Notes under the pieces: generated by a model
Told to the model about the DNA's origin: nothing
What the model saw: only the letters and a program-made list of their open reading frames with translations
The model's database searches: none
Assembly (NCBI GenBank): GCA_036245805.1
Contig: BTRK01000001.1
Coordinates: 11,284,001 to 11,348,000, forward strand
Source: Pristionchus mayeri
Lineage: Eukaryota; Nematoda; Chromadorea; Rhabditida; Neodiplogasteridae
DNA: 64,000 nucleotides
Direction of reading: 5' to 3'
Shown: positions 40,974 to 52,945 of the stretch, in pieces
Layout: the number at the start of each line of letters is the position of its first letter
Position numbering within the stretch: the stretch's first letter is position 1
Made by a program: the position numbers and the translations under genes

Positions 40974-42408
40974 CAGTACCGGACAAAAGTATGGAAACAA
41001 ATTTCAGTTTGTTATAACTTCCGTAGGAATTGAGATAATGGTTGGGAGCGATTGATAGGGCCTATGCATAAGATCAAAGCCATATGGTAGAAATCGATTG
41101 CGCTTCTTAAAGCAATTTGAGAATTGCGAAATACGAAGTAGGAATTTTTAAAATTTTATTGAAACTATATGCGATTGTTTGTATTACCGCATATCTTCTG
41201 TGAGAGTACAAACACTGCTCATTACTTTGCACTTTTGAACTTTTTGTATTCGCTTTCCAAAATTTGGGAATATCGATTTTTCGAGACCTCTAAAATTTCG
41301 TGGAACGCATGTTTCTTCCGTCTTATTCGAGCTACAGGGCTCAAATTTTGTAGATACCATACTGTCATCATGGAGCAATATTGCACTAAATTTGGGATCG
41401 ATCGGACAACAAATTCGAAAATTCGAAAAAAATTGGAACTCAAGTTTCATACATCTAAAATCAACCCTTCACGTGATTTTAAAAATCTGATTTTTTAAAT
41501 TATTTTATAGAAAAAGTAAGTATGTATAAGTATGCAAAATTGAGAAGTCGAGCGATTGTCCTCATGTATTTTATGGTCGAACAATCATCGATATTCAGAG
41601 GGCACGAAACCGTCAAATCATATATTGGTCAACATGTGATCTTGCTTCACGAAGAGTTATCGAGAATATGTGACTCAATCCAATGTGTAATGCGCAAATA
41701 TAGGCATAATGAGGCTTATGAGCTGATTTCGTGCGGATCTGAATGTTTTTGTTCCCGAGTGTTAGCTAATTTGACGGTTTCGAGCCCTCTGACCATCGAT
41801 GCTTGTTCGACCATAAAATACATGAGGACAATCGCTCGACTTCTCAATTTTGCATACTTATACATACTTACTTTCTCTATAACATAATAAAAAATCAGAT
41901 TTTTAAAATCACGTAAAGGGTTGATTTTAGATGTTTGAAAATTGAGTTCCATTTTTTTTCGAATTCGCATTTGTTGTCCGATCGATCCCAAACTTAGCGC
42001 AATATTGCTCCATGACACCAGTATGTTATCTACAAAATTTGAGCCCTGTAGCTCGAATAAGACGGAAGAAACATGCGTTCCACGAAATTTTAGAGGTCTC
42101 GAAAAATCGATATTCCCAAATTTTGGAAAGCGAATACAAAAAGTTCAAAAGTGCAAGTAATGAGCAGTGTTTGTACTCTCACCACAGAAGATATGCGGTA
42201 ATACAAACAATCGCATATAGTTTCAATAAAATTTTAAAAATTCCTACTTCGTATTTCGCAATTCTCAAATTGCTTTAAGAAGCGCAATCGATTTCTACCA
42301 TATGGCTTTGATCTTATGCATAGGCCCTATCAATCGCTCCCAACCATTATCTCAATTCCTACGGAAGTTATAACAAACTGAAATTTGTTTCCATACTTTT
42401 GTCCGGTA
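40974..42408. mobile_element. Foldback Tc-like element, about 1.43 kb
   Basis: Left end TA-CAGTACCGGACAAAAGTATG; right end CATACTTTTGTCCGGTA. Arms of about 650 bp pair around a centre near 41690. No transposase; open frames are mirrored in both arms. Its half copy lies at 14159-14810. Confidence 0.8.
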
Positions 42409-42410
42409 CA

Positions 42411-42765
42411 TTTGCTGCAGCCTTGCTGCAAAATCGAGGTCGAAAATTCAGATCTCGGCTCCTAGTCAAGCTAGAGACCCGTTCATACACATCAAAACAA
42501 TCGCCATAATGAGTCCAGATGATCCTGAGAATATGAAAACAATATCTCTAAATTTGCCCCCAGGGCATGAACAAATAACTCTTTTCCATGACCATTATTT
42601 GGCCTATCATAACTTTGTGGGAAAGGTAGGTAAAAATCTGTTTTTTGCTTAGGAATGTTCAAAATGTATTGAAGAACGGATTCCCAACTTTTTAGAGCGA
42701 TTGGACATCTTTCTTAATTTTCGACCTCGATTTTGCAGCAAGGATGCAGCAAATGCAGCATTCCC
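42411..42765. repeat. Small foldback repeat, about 350 bp
   Basis: TTTGCTGCAGCCTTGCTGCA and AAAATCGAGGTCGAAAATT at the left pair with AATTTTCGACCTCGATTTTG and GCAGCAAGGATGCAGCAAA at the right. Directly abuts the preceding element. Confidence 0.65.
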
Positions 42766-43208
42766 ACACCCTATGGTTAATTCGATCGAGTAGGTGGGCA
42801 GCTCCGCACCCTCTTTTCGGGATACTGTATGACCATTGTACAGGCAACTGGTAAACCAGCGGTTGGAAAATGCCCCGCCCACTTTAACCGGTCATCCATT
42901 GGTCAAAAACAGGTAACCACTGGGTGAAATTCCCTTAAAGGGGATAATTCGCGAATTATAGGTGACGACCAAGAAGTCGTCGCCAGTCTACAACTTCCAA
43001 GGCAAGAGTGCCGATCATCAAAGCTTGATGATCAGAAATTGTATCTATCCAGAGATCGGGATTAATCAGTTGCTTCTTCATCACACTTATTAAAAATCCG
43101 ATATTATCTATCTCGTTTTATTATTCTCCTCTCTCCTCTGGAATGTAGAGACTCTCGATAAAAAAAAATCATTTTTTGGACAAGCCTTCAGGGTTAATAC
43201 ACTAATGA
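42766..43208. other. Gap without a gene
   Basis: Nothing beyond short purine- or pyrimidine-rich tracts and an A-run near 43160. Confidence 0.5.
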
Positions 43209-43643
43209 TGTATTTAGTGTCACCGCTCCAGACGAAAATGAGAGTGAGAATGACTGGTAGAGAGGTCTATTGAGACGACTGGGGGAGACGAGTTCTCGTT
43301 TCATATAGACCGAAAAACCGTCTGGGTGAGATGGAAAAGTAGTCTAGGGGAGACGAGGGGGTGGACTAGAGGAGAGAGGGAGACGACTATAGGAGACGAG
43401 TGATTCGTATAGAGGAGACCCCAATCATTCCTCGTCACTCGAGTCATTCCGACCGCTCCCTTCCCTTCGATGCAAGGGGAATGGAGTGGGGGGAGAGGGG
43501 GCATCCTCTCCCCGATCATTGATCACTCATTCCACACGGACCGACCGCTCCGCGCGAGTTGAATGCGCTTATCTTTTAATCACTTCTTATTGATTTTTTT
43601 CGTTCATTTCGTTATTCACAGCGAGCGGGTTTTCGTGTTTGTG

Positions 43644-43890
43644 ATGTCTAGGCCAAAGGTATTTTATGCTATTTTTTTCAATTTCCAATAATATTTGTTT
43701 AAGGCAAAAGCATATTTAACGGCTTTTCAAGTAAATTCTATTGGCAAGAATCCTACCGACGAAGAATTGATCGAGGCGGTTCACAATTGTGCTCCGATTT
43801 GGAACAAAGCAAGTCCATATTACTTCTCGTCCAACAACAAAACACGTGTGGACTGCGTTAGCTGATAACTCCGGTCCGGCAGGCAAGTTA
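43644..43890 (+). pseudogene. MADF-domain protein of the Harbinger element, frameshifted
   Basis: Exons 43644-43658 (MSRPK) and from 43704 (AKAYLTAFQVNSIGKNPTDE, ELIEAVHNCAPIWNKASPYY) match the start of a MADF domain, a Myb/SANT-like DNA-binding fold. After NNKTR the continuation WTALADNSGPAG is in another frame, so a single-base indel has broken the gene. In Harbinger elements such a protein helps the transposase bind DNA and enter the nucleus. Confidence 0.6.
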
Positions 43891-44740
43891 TTTTTTATGT
43901 CAGATACAGTTTTCAGAAACCTTTTTGAGGATTGCAACTAAAAGGCAGATGGAAATTTGGCATGTCCCGATTTAGTGATTTGTAGCATTTTCGTCCTAAA
44001 AAGTCGGTTTTTAGTGATTATCTCATTTCTATCGAATCTAGTTGAAATGTATGGATATTCGTATTCAGCGCCTCGAAATACTCTAGGAACAAATCTTCTA
44101 GCAGATCAGTACAGTAAAATTTGAAAATCAATTTTCTCAATTTCGAATTTTACCGATTTAAGTTTTCTACCCTATTCAAGCTCCCACAAGCTGAATAACG
44201 ATTATTATACTTGATTTGACTATTTAGTTATGTTTTCTGTAATCTTGAATGCATAAGCCGTCACATATACGAGATTGTAATTTCGCTGACTCGTGGTTTG
44301 ACCCAGGTTGGGCAGGTTCAAGCTCGAAAAAGTCGAAAGGTATATTTTTTTAAATATTCTGTAAAAAATATGGCTTCAAAAATACATGCAGGTACCAAAA
44401 ATGTCAATCACCCAAATTCTTATTTTTTTGAAATTAGTTATGGCACTTTGTGTGCCATTTTGGATCGAAAAAAACGGTTTTTCGAGCATAACTTATTTTT
44501 TTCGCATTTTCTCGACCTCTCGTTGTCAAATTTTGTTTCTACGAGTAAAAGTACACCAGACTATCTTATCTTATCTATTTTGGAGAAACTTTATTTTTCG
44601 ACCCCAAAATTAGGGGGTACCAGGAAATTTTCAAAATCGACCCCACACCTTTGTTATTGCGGCTGTTGATCATCACTCTGAGCCTACATTTCAGAAAAAA
44701 AGTATTGGAATAATCGATATTTTCATCATCCGTGTACCTG

Positions 44741-45467
44741 TTACGTTATCTCGTGGAGGCCACTTGCTAGAATCGAATCAATCACAGTTGACTGTTGGAA
44801 GGGCATGGGCTTATGGAACAGTCGAAATCGGGATACAAGTATAGCAAAAGTGTTTTCTGAGAACCTACGTGCCCTAGACAAACGATAATTGAATATTTGC
44901 TGACGTTGGGACAGCATACTACCGCGGAATGGCTTCATTAAAAATTTGTTTAGACCAAATATTCCATCCGCAGTAATATGATAGGGAATGACCTTGTCAG
45001 AAAAGGGAATGACACGAGGACGGGGGAGGCTGCACAAATCATTTGAGAAATATGGTGAAGGGAAGAAGTGTTGAAGACGTAAGCGTCGTTGTTCGAACCG
45101 GGAGAGCCTACATGTGTCCCCACTTGTCGGCGATGGAAGTCATTGACGATTCTGTAGATAATGGCATTAACATCCCTTCTCCTCCTACACGCACCCCTCG
45201 TAAGGATCTCCAGTGATGCAACCACGTGAATGTCGATACGGAGGTTGTTTCCTCGGTTCTCTCCTACGAAGAATGGAGCAACTTCGCCCAAAATATCCTC
45301 GAACTCATTGCGAGTGAAGCGAGTCTGCCTCTGGAATTAGGGAGAGGGGATTCCTGTTGCAAGTAATGAATCACGTACTCTAAATTCATCGTCGGAGAGA
45401 CGGATAGATTCCAGTCGGACGATTGCATCGTTCGACCTCTATGAAGGGGGGGGGGGATACGAAACAA
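44741..45467 (-). pseudogene. Harbinger transposase (DDE_4 type), internally deleted
   Basis: Readable pieces in order: EVAPFFVGENRGNNLRI, ASLEILTRGACRRRRDV, RIVNDFHRRQVGTHVG, GSNNDAYVFNTSSLHHIS, YHITADGIFGLNKFLMKPF and FNYRLSRARRFSENTFAILV followed by SRFRLFHKPM. The last block is the hallmark of Harbinger transposases. The stretch that should hold the first catalytic Asp is missing between ACRRRRDV and GSNND, and frames change. Confidence 0.7.
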
Positions 45468-46246
45468 CGGTTAAACAATAAACGAACTTGAACTGCTTGG
45501 AGAAAAGGGCGAGTCCTCCATCGGCGAATTCTCCTTGGTCTCATTCGGCGTATATGGAGGTAGAGAATGGAGATGAGGAGGAAAAGGGACTCGTCCGGGA
45601 TCATCTGATAGCACGGATATATCAACAGCAGTGAACAATATAGGTGAAAAAAAATACGATGAAAACAGTAAAGGGTAGAAATTTCAAAGTTTTTTTTCCA
45701 TCGCAAACAGCGTGGCATGCACAAATTTATGCGCTTTCAACTCGCGCGGAGCGGTCGCTCCGTGTGGAATGAGTGATCAATGATCGGGGAGAGGATGCCC
45801 CCTCTCCCCCCACTCCATTCCCCTTGCATCGAAGGGAACGGAGCGGTCGGAATGACTCGAGTGACGAGGAATGTTTGGGGTCTCCTCTATACGAATCACT
45901 CGTCTCCTATAGTCGTCTCCCTCTCTCCTCTAGTCCACCCCCTCGTCCCCTAGACTACTTTTCCATCTCACCCAGACGGTTTTTCGGTCTATATGAGACG
46001 AGAAATCGTCTCCCCCAGTCGTCTCAAAAGACCTCTCTACCTAGTCATTCTCACTCTCATTTTCGTCTAGACCTGTGGCACTAAATACACCATAAATAAT
46101 TTTAATTAAAAATATCACATTGAGCGTACGGTGCACGAATATTTTTTCGTGTAATGTTTATTCTGAAATGACAAAAAATGAGATGCTATACATATTAGCA
46201 TTGACCGATACGGGATAAAATGAAAAAAATCTCTACAATTTTGGTT

Positions 46247-49200
46247 CTAATTCTTCCTGTGTCCTTCCTTCTTCTCGTGTTCTTTCAATCCTGCTTGCCA
46301 GGCAAATTTCTCCCCGCAAGTAGTGCACTCGAAAGGCTTCGCTCCGTGCTTCTCCCTCTGATGGTAGGTGAGGTCGGACTTGGCGTGAAAGGCTGCGGGA
46401 CACTCAGTGCAGGCGAACGGCTTTTCGCCTGAAATTCAGGGGATAGCTTGATCATAAATATGCCACTGCTAATGATAAAAAAGTGCACTGGGCGGGATGA
46501 AAATTATTGCGTCATGATTCCTTTGATCAAAGGCGGCATGACGAATTTGTTCTCAACCGACATATCGCGAAAACGAGACATAATTTGGAAGTAGGGAACG
46601 AATTCTTCTCTTGCGTCAAATTTGAGAAAGAAAATAACACTCGACAACAAGAACCTTTGTGGCACAGCTTATGTATCTCATCATGCTGCTTGTGATGAAT
46701 CGTTGCTTTGCACTGGGCGCATTTAGTAGGATAGCTCCTATACTTCTGCACCTTGCCTCCTCCACTCCTGTTCACTGGTCCATGCCATTCTGAAATATAT
46801 CGGATCAATCGAATTCAAATTTCGCTCATTTCGTAATGTTTTTCATTCTATATTTCACCGATATTTTAGCACTCATAAATCTCAACCATATACAAGCGCC
46901 TATAGTTTCGCTGGATTACGTAGCTCTCGATATACGCAGTGTGTTATTCACAAATCAAAAACAACGTTTCAGAGTTATATCACGCCTATCATGAGAGAAT
47001 CGAGCTGAACCAGGGAATGGATGAAAAACTGCCGAATGAGTTCTAACTGTTTTTGGACGTCCTAAGGTATCCCCAACACTACCCCAAAGTATGATCGTGG
47101 ATAGTTCATTCTTAGGCTCCCTACACCGTATCAGTTACAGTTGCGGACAAACGTTTAGCACCAAAATTCAAATGATCATAACTTCTTTCAAAATTGAGAT
47201 AAAGACTTACGGTTTAGAGCATTCGAGAGACACACCCCAGGATATTATCGACATATGGATGATGTGCTGAAACCTATATATCGCGGGTTACAAAATTTAT
47301 TTTCCCGGAGCTCTTTTGATTTGATTTTTTTAAACCTCAGCCGAACTGCGCTATGAAGTCAAATTCATTTTGGCGAGAGTACCTTCCCTGATGATATGAA
47401 TACACTATCCAGCATGTTTGGTGTTTCTCGATGAGAGTCGGTATATCGATTTTCCGAGACCTCACAAATTTTGTTTTTTGGCTATATCTTCGGAACAAAT
47501 TGAGCTAAAGGGTCAAAATTTTACTGGTGTAATACTGTCATGATGGAGCAATAACATGCCAAGTTTTATAGCGAACGGACTGAAAATTGAAACAATCGAA
47601 AAATTTTGTTAACCAATTTTCAGGCTCATGAAACCACCCAATCGGGTTCAGCGAAAAATCTGATTTCTTGTCACTTTATGCATACACTTTTCGAGACCTA
47701 CTGTGCGAAATTGCTAGACAAGGCGATTATTTATACCCATTTTGCATGTGAATACTCGGCGAGGGTCAGAGTGGAGCGGCTGTTCAGAATTAGTCGGACT
47801 CAACAATCGAATGTTCTGAACACGAACAATTCAAGTCAAATGATCCCAATTCAACGATAAATGTGCATAACTTGGTCTAAATATGCTACCATGTTGGTTT
47901 AGTGCACATCTGGCAATGCTCTATTTTTATTCAAAAATCATGAAATTGTTCCTTAACCGCTGACCCTCCCCGAGTATTCACATGCAAAATGAGTATAAAG
48001 AATCGCCCAATCTCGCAATTTCGCACAGTAGTTCTCTAATAGTTTCTGCATAAAGTGACCGGAAATCAGATTTTTCGCTGAACCCGATTGGGTGGTTTCA
48101 GGTGCCTGAAAATTGGTTAAAAAAGGGGTAACGAGTGAATGCTAGGGAGTCCCACCACGAAGATATTGCGCTCGCAATTGGAAACTGTAGCCAAATTACC
48201 CCAAGAACGAGGCGAAAATTATGTAGAGCAAGTGAAACATAAACGAACTAGCCACATCCCTGCGCTGTCAATGAACTTTGCGCGTATGTAAGTAGCGTCA
48301 GAGCTGTCTGTGAAACTTCGGATAAAGTGAAGCATGACCGGGCTGTCGTCTTCTATTACATTCGTATAGTGGCTAATTAAACTAATTTTTCGTGTTACTC
48401 CTTCTTTAACAATTTTTTTCGATTTTTGAAATTTTCAGTCCGTTCGCTATAAAACTTGGCATATTATTGCTCCATCATGACAGTATTACACCAGTAAAAT
48501 TTTGACCTTTTAGCTCAATTTGTTTCGAAGATATAGCCAAAAATCAAAATTTGTATTGTCTCGGAAAATCGACATACCGAAACTCATCGAGAAGCACCAA
48601 ACACGCTGGATAGTGGATTCTTATCATCGGGGAAGGTACTCTCATCAAAATGAATTTGACTTCATAGCGCAGTTCGGTTGAGGTTTAAAAAAATCAAATC
48701 GAAAGATCTCAAGGAAAATAAATTTTTGTAACCCGCGGTATATAGGTTTCAGTAGATCATCCATATGTCGATAATATCCTGGGGTGTATTTCTCGAATGC
48801 TCCAAACCTTAAATCTTTATCTCAATTTTGAAAGGAGCTATGGTCATTTGAAATTTGGTGCTAAACTTTTGTCCGCAACTGTACCTTGATCTTTAACTTT
48901 ATTAGGCTGTTACAAAAGTCGGTTTTTTGAGTCCTTACTTTGAACGATCATAACTCGCGCGTCTCAAATCGCAATGGCCAAACATGGCATTGTTTAGGGG
49001 TATGCGTGAACTTTGTTCACATATATTTCAATCACACCGATCTTGCAACCAACGAAAGGAATTATGATTAACCCAATTGCAAAAAAATCACACAATGTTG
49101 CTTTTACATTTATTTATCTAGATATTTGATGGGAATTTCATGAAACAACTTCATAATGTTGGTTGAGAAGTAGTATTGATATTCTTTCAAATAATGGGCT

Positions 49201-52200
49201 AGACCTGTCATATGAGTGGGTTTGAACCAAATTGCATGATATCAACTATAGGAGCAGACGCCGGCTACATGTGACTTTGGCGATCTTTTCTGAATGGAAG
49301 ACCAAACATATAGGCGCAGTCATGTGTGTTCTGTATGCACCCACGAAAAAGCTATATTCTCATAAAAAATATTGGCAGTTGCTTTTTTGAATTTGAATTT
49401 CTTATTTTTCAGAAATATGCAAAATCAACACAGAAATTCTGCATGTAGTCATTTACAGATCAACTTCATTCCTCGAAAGGATGTAACTTCCAGCATTCAT
49501 GATAAAAAGTAATTATAGGGTAAAGATGGGAGCTTCAACCACCATGGATTGAGCATTCATGCTTCAGAGGAAACATAATATTGAGAAATGTGTCGTTTTC
49601 GATGGATGAATTTTCGCAATTTTAACTTTATCCTATTCTCGCCTATCTGATTGGGCAATGCTGAAAGGGTACGCATATGCAAGAGTATACAAGGCCTCAT
49701 TAGTAATCAATATCCGGAAGTTCATCGATCAATCCAACAGGAAGATGAAAGACAAAATATGAAAATTCCACAGGACTTTTGCAACAACCTAATAGATGTC
49801 CATATCTTTGCTGTGGATGAGTATATCCGAAATTTGTCCTCTGAGTGACCCCAGGTCATTTTTCGAGCTCTATCGATTGATTCGTGTTAGATTGTAAAAA
49901 AGTTAGTTTTAACCGACTTATACTCAAACTACCTTTTCTCAAAAGTGTAGGTAGCAGCTGAAATTTGCATATTGTGTGTATCTCAAAGAGAGCTTTCGAA
50001 TTAATGGCTTGCGCAAAAAATATCAGAACCTGGGTGTGACTTTTGCCCTATTTACTTTTCCGAATCATTTGAATTTTATTTTCAATGGGGATATTTAGAG
50101 AAAACAATCATTGTTGACCGCGCTCTCGGAATGGAGCGGTGAGAGGGAATTATTCTGTTGAAAATAAAGTTCAAATGATTCGGAAAAGTTAATATGGCAA
50201 AAGTCACACCCAGGTTCTGATTTTTTTGGAGCAAGCCATTCATTCGAAAGCTCTCATTGAGAATCACACGTTATGCAAATTTCAGCTGCTATTTCACCTA
50301 CACTTTTGAGAAAAGGTAGTTTGAGTATAAGTCGGTTAAAAATAACTTTTGGACAATCTAACACGCATCAATCGATAGGGCTCGAAAATGACCTGGGGTC
50401 ACTCAGATTACAAATTTCTGATATATTTAATCAGAACCAAAATATGGGCTTTTAAAGTTAAGGCTGAACTTAACCGATACGGTGTAGGGAGCCTAAGAAT
50501 GAAGTATCCACAATGAGACTTTGGGGGAGTGTTTGGGATACCAAATCCTGTTAGAACTCATTTGGAAGTGTTTCCTTCATTCCCGAGAATGCCGCATTTA
50601 GCTCGATTCTTTCGTGAGAGGCGTGATATTATATTGTTTTTAATAATTTTAAAAATGTAAACTCCACTCACTCTTGTGATAGGCCGCATGGTGGCTCACG
50701 GCCTTGGGTGTGTCGAACTGTTTGCTGCACTGGCCGCAGCTGAACTTGCCAGCCGAAATAGTTGTCGTAGGCGCTGCAGCTGCTGCGGGAGTCCTAGCTG
50801 CAACAGCTGACAAGCGAGGAGCACTCCCTCTTCCGTCTCGCTTCACTTCGGGCGTATGGTGGATGGTTGTGTGTCTTCGAAGCGCCTTTGCATCCTCTAC
50901 TCGTTTCCCGCACAAAGTGCATTTAACTGTAAATTCATGGTTTCCATTTAAATTATCATAACATATGTGATCATTTCTTCACGACTTCGAAGGAAAGACA
51001 TTTCAGTTTCCTTGCAAGAAACGTTGATTACAGGGGTTACGGAAAGGGAGCGCAAAAAGTGCATTTGACTGCAAAACATATTTCACCAATAACATAAACA
51101 ATGCGAAAGCCTGATGCAATTTTTGGCTCTTGAGGTCGAATTTTGGAATAATTGTGTTGAAGAAATATCTTCCTTACGCAGCTCTTTGTTCCCCTAGAAA
51201 TTCACTAAATGGCTCACTCTTGTGCATGGGCGCATGATGTGCGAGCGCCCACTCGGACTGGAAGCTCTTGCCGCACTTGCTGCAAGGAAACGATGTTGCG
51301 GTTGCAGTAGGGAGGCTTCGATTCCTCGTGCGAAGAGGACGGCCAGAGCTGTTTAGATCCAGCTGCAATTGACATTGATACCTTCATTTCGAAAACGATA
51401 ATTCATGGACGATGGATTGGTCACGCTGTATTTTTGAAAATTTTTAAATGTTAAAAGTTAGGATGTCTTTCAAAAAGCATGAACCGATGTTTTAAATCTC
51501 TTCATACCTTTCTGCTACTGCCTGGCTTATCGTCATTCTCGATCGGAGTCCCGTCCATTGCATCAGCTGTCTCATTCATTCCCTCGAATATGTTCTCATC
51601 CTGCCGAATCGATTGATCTCCACCAATCGTCTCATCGAATGAGTAGATTGAGTCGAATTCCTGAACAGAAAGAGAGTGATCATATGCGGTTATCAGGCCA
51701 GAAAATTGTATAGAACCGATATTTATCAAAGTTCAGCATACCTCTTTGATGAATTCACCCATTCCAATTCCATCAGCCAGTGAAGCTGAGAGATGAGAGT
51801 TGACGGAACCATCTATTAGTCCCTGCAACTTCAATTATCATATTAGTGAAATATACAATTGGTTCCTTCTTACCATTTGCTCGGCCATGGTGTCATTCTG
51901 GCTTAATATAGTACTGTTTACAGAGAGCTTATCGAAGCCCGTATGCACAGTAGGATACTGATTGGAGGATTCCTGAAAACGATACAAACATTCGAACTAG
52001 ACCGACATATCCCCGATGGCCCACCTGGTCATCTTTCGGCTCCTGTCTAATCGTAATTTTGCCCTGAAGATCGACAATTTCTTGCTCTCTCGCAATGATC
52101 ACTTCAATCAGTGCCTCAATCGAAACGCTCATGCCGTACATGAGGCTTCGCATAGGGTCGTCGCTGAAAAAGAAAACAATAACAGCACACATATAATTGA

Positions 52201-52822
52201 AACAACAAACATTTTATCAAGATCGCGTAGAGTGCAGTGTTTAAGCGTTTATAATTGCGATATGGACGTTTTTTTTTTGAATTCCAATGGAAAATTTTTC
52301 GATGTAGTACCTCTTTGCATATCTGCATCGCTATTCAATTTGTAATCGATTCAAAATGTGCGTTAGAAGCCCACCTATTGGTGTCCTCCTCCATGGTCTT
52401 GGTTCGGTCTCGCTCCAGCGCTTTTACGTCCCATGGTAGTTGCTAAATCATTTAGTTAATTTGACATATGACCGCATCATTATCATACCTTTGCTTTGAT
52501 GTCTTTCGTGAAGAAACTCAATTTAGTTTTTAAAGTATATTTCAAAATGGTTTAGTCCCAACCTCGGCCACAGTGCCATCTCTCTGTACAGTCTGAACGA
52601 GATCCAGAGATTTCACTGCTAGACGACCAATCCGATCAGAGCGAGAGACGTCATAGGCCTGCATTCGATTAAGAAATTATCAAATTTCATTCATGGATTT
52701 GTTTAATTCAAGAAAAGGAAAATATTTGATTAATTTACTTCCGTAGCGTAATAATTAATTATTGCCACCTTCCGTCTCCAGTGCTCGATTTCATCCATTC
52801 TTTTCTGTAGTTCCTCACTCAT
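46247..52822 (-). CDS. C2H2 zinc-finger protein ZF-B, paralogue of ZF-A
   Basis: Eleven exons fit in phase on the minus strand: 52769-52822, 52563-52658, 52375-52442, 52025-52163, 51874-51972, 51742-51822, 51508-51660, 51218-51362, 50672-50926, 46655-46789 and 46247-46428 (TAG), about 470 residues. The first three exons have exactly the lengths of those in ZF-A, and the N-terminal module is shared (MSEELQKRMDEIEHWRRK, RSDRIGRLAVKSLDL, DPMRSLMYGMS). Six C2H2 fingers follow: CSKCGKSF...HHAPMH, CTLCGKRV...HTTIH, CGQCSKQF...HAAYH, CAQCKATI...HKLCH, CTECPAAF...H and CTTCGEKF...H. An Ala/Pro/Thr linker lies between fingers two and three. The intron 46790-50671 is 3.9 kb and holds nested transposons. 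Likely a nuclear DNA-binding regulator. Confidence 0.85.
47138..48881. mobile_element. Foldback Tc-like element, 1.74 kb, nested
   Basis: Starts TA-CAGTTGCGGACAAACGTTTA and ends TAAACTTTTGTCCGCAACTG-TA. Long diverged arms pair around 48000. No transposase. Confidence 0.8.
48902..49792. mobile_element. Mariner-type MITE, 891 bp, nested
   Basis: TA-TTAGGCTGTTACAAAAGTC at the left and GACTTTTGCAACAACCTAA-TA at the right. Internal words (GGGTAAAGATGGGAGCTTCA, TGCTTCAGAGGAAACA) are shared with 33603-34328. Confidence 0.8.
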
Positions 52823-52945
52823 CTTTGAGTTGTTAAACATTGACCTGGAATATGTAAATTAGCATTAACAAAATGTGAAACTACGAACAGCACGAATAAC
52901 CCCCGAAGTCATAATTTATATAAATTTGAGCCATGCCAGAGGGTT

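Larger units (their letters stand above)
43209..46089. mobile_element. Harbinger-type DNA transposon, degenerate, with about 360-bp terminal inverted repeats
   Basis: TIRs 43209-43570 and 45731-46089 begin TGTATTTAGTG and end at GCGAGTTGAATGCGCTT; they hold AGACG-rich direct repeats. Inside are two genes in the classical Harbinger layout: a transposase (minus, 44741-45467) and a small MADF-domain protein (plus, 43644-43890). Both are damaged. The middle (43940-44730) is AT-rich and unassigned. The target duplication was not clear. Confidence 0.75.
46976..50640. repeat. Foldback element in the ZF-B intron, split by two nested insertions
   Basis: Outer arms 46976-47135 and 50465-50640 pair (CATTCTTAGGCTCCCTACAC, GAATCGAGCT), and inner arms 49795-50090 and 50155-50410 pair (AACCTGGGTGTGACTTTTGC, CTGAGTGACCCCAGGTCATT). 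Two elements (47138-48881 and 48902-49792) sit within the left arm. Confidence 0.75.

Noticed and set aside
41169..42278. ORFs repeated in mirror image (RKKHAFHEIL, CRYHTVIMEQ)
   Set aside because: They arise from both arms of a noncoding foldback element and recur in the half copy at 14.2 kb.
43301..46084. ORFs over the AGACG/CTCGTCTC repeats
   Set aside because: They are within Harbinger terminal repeats and appear in both arms.
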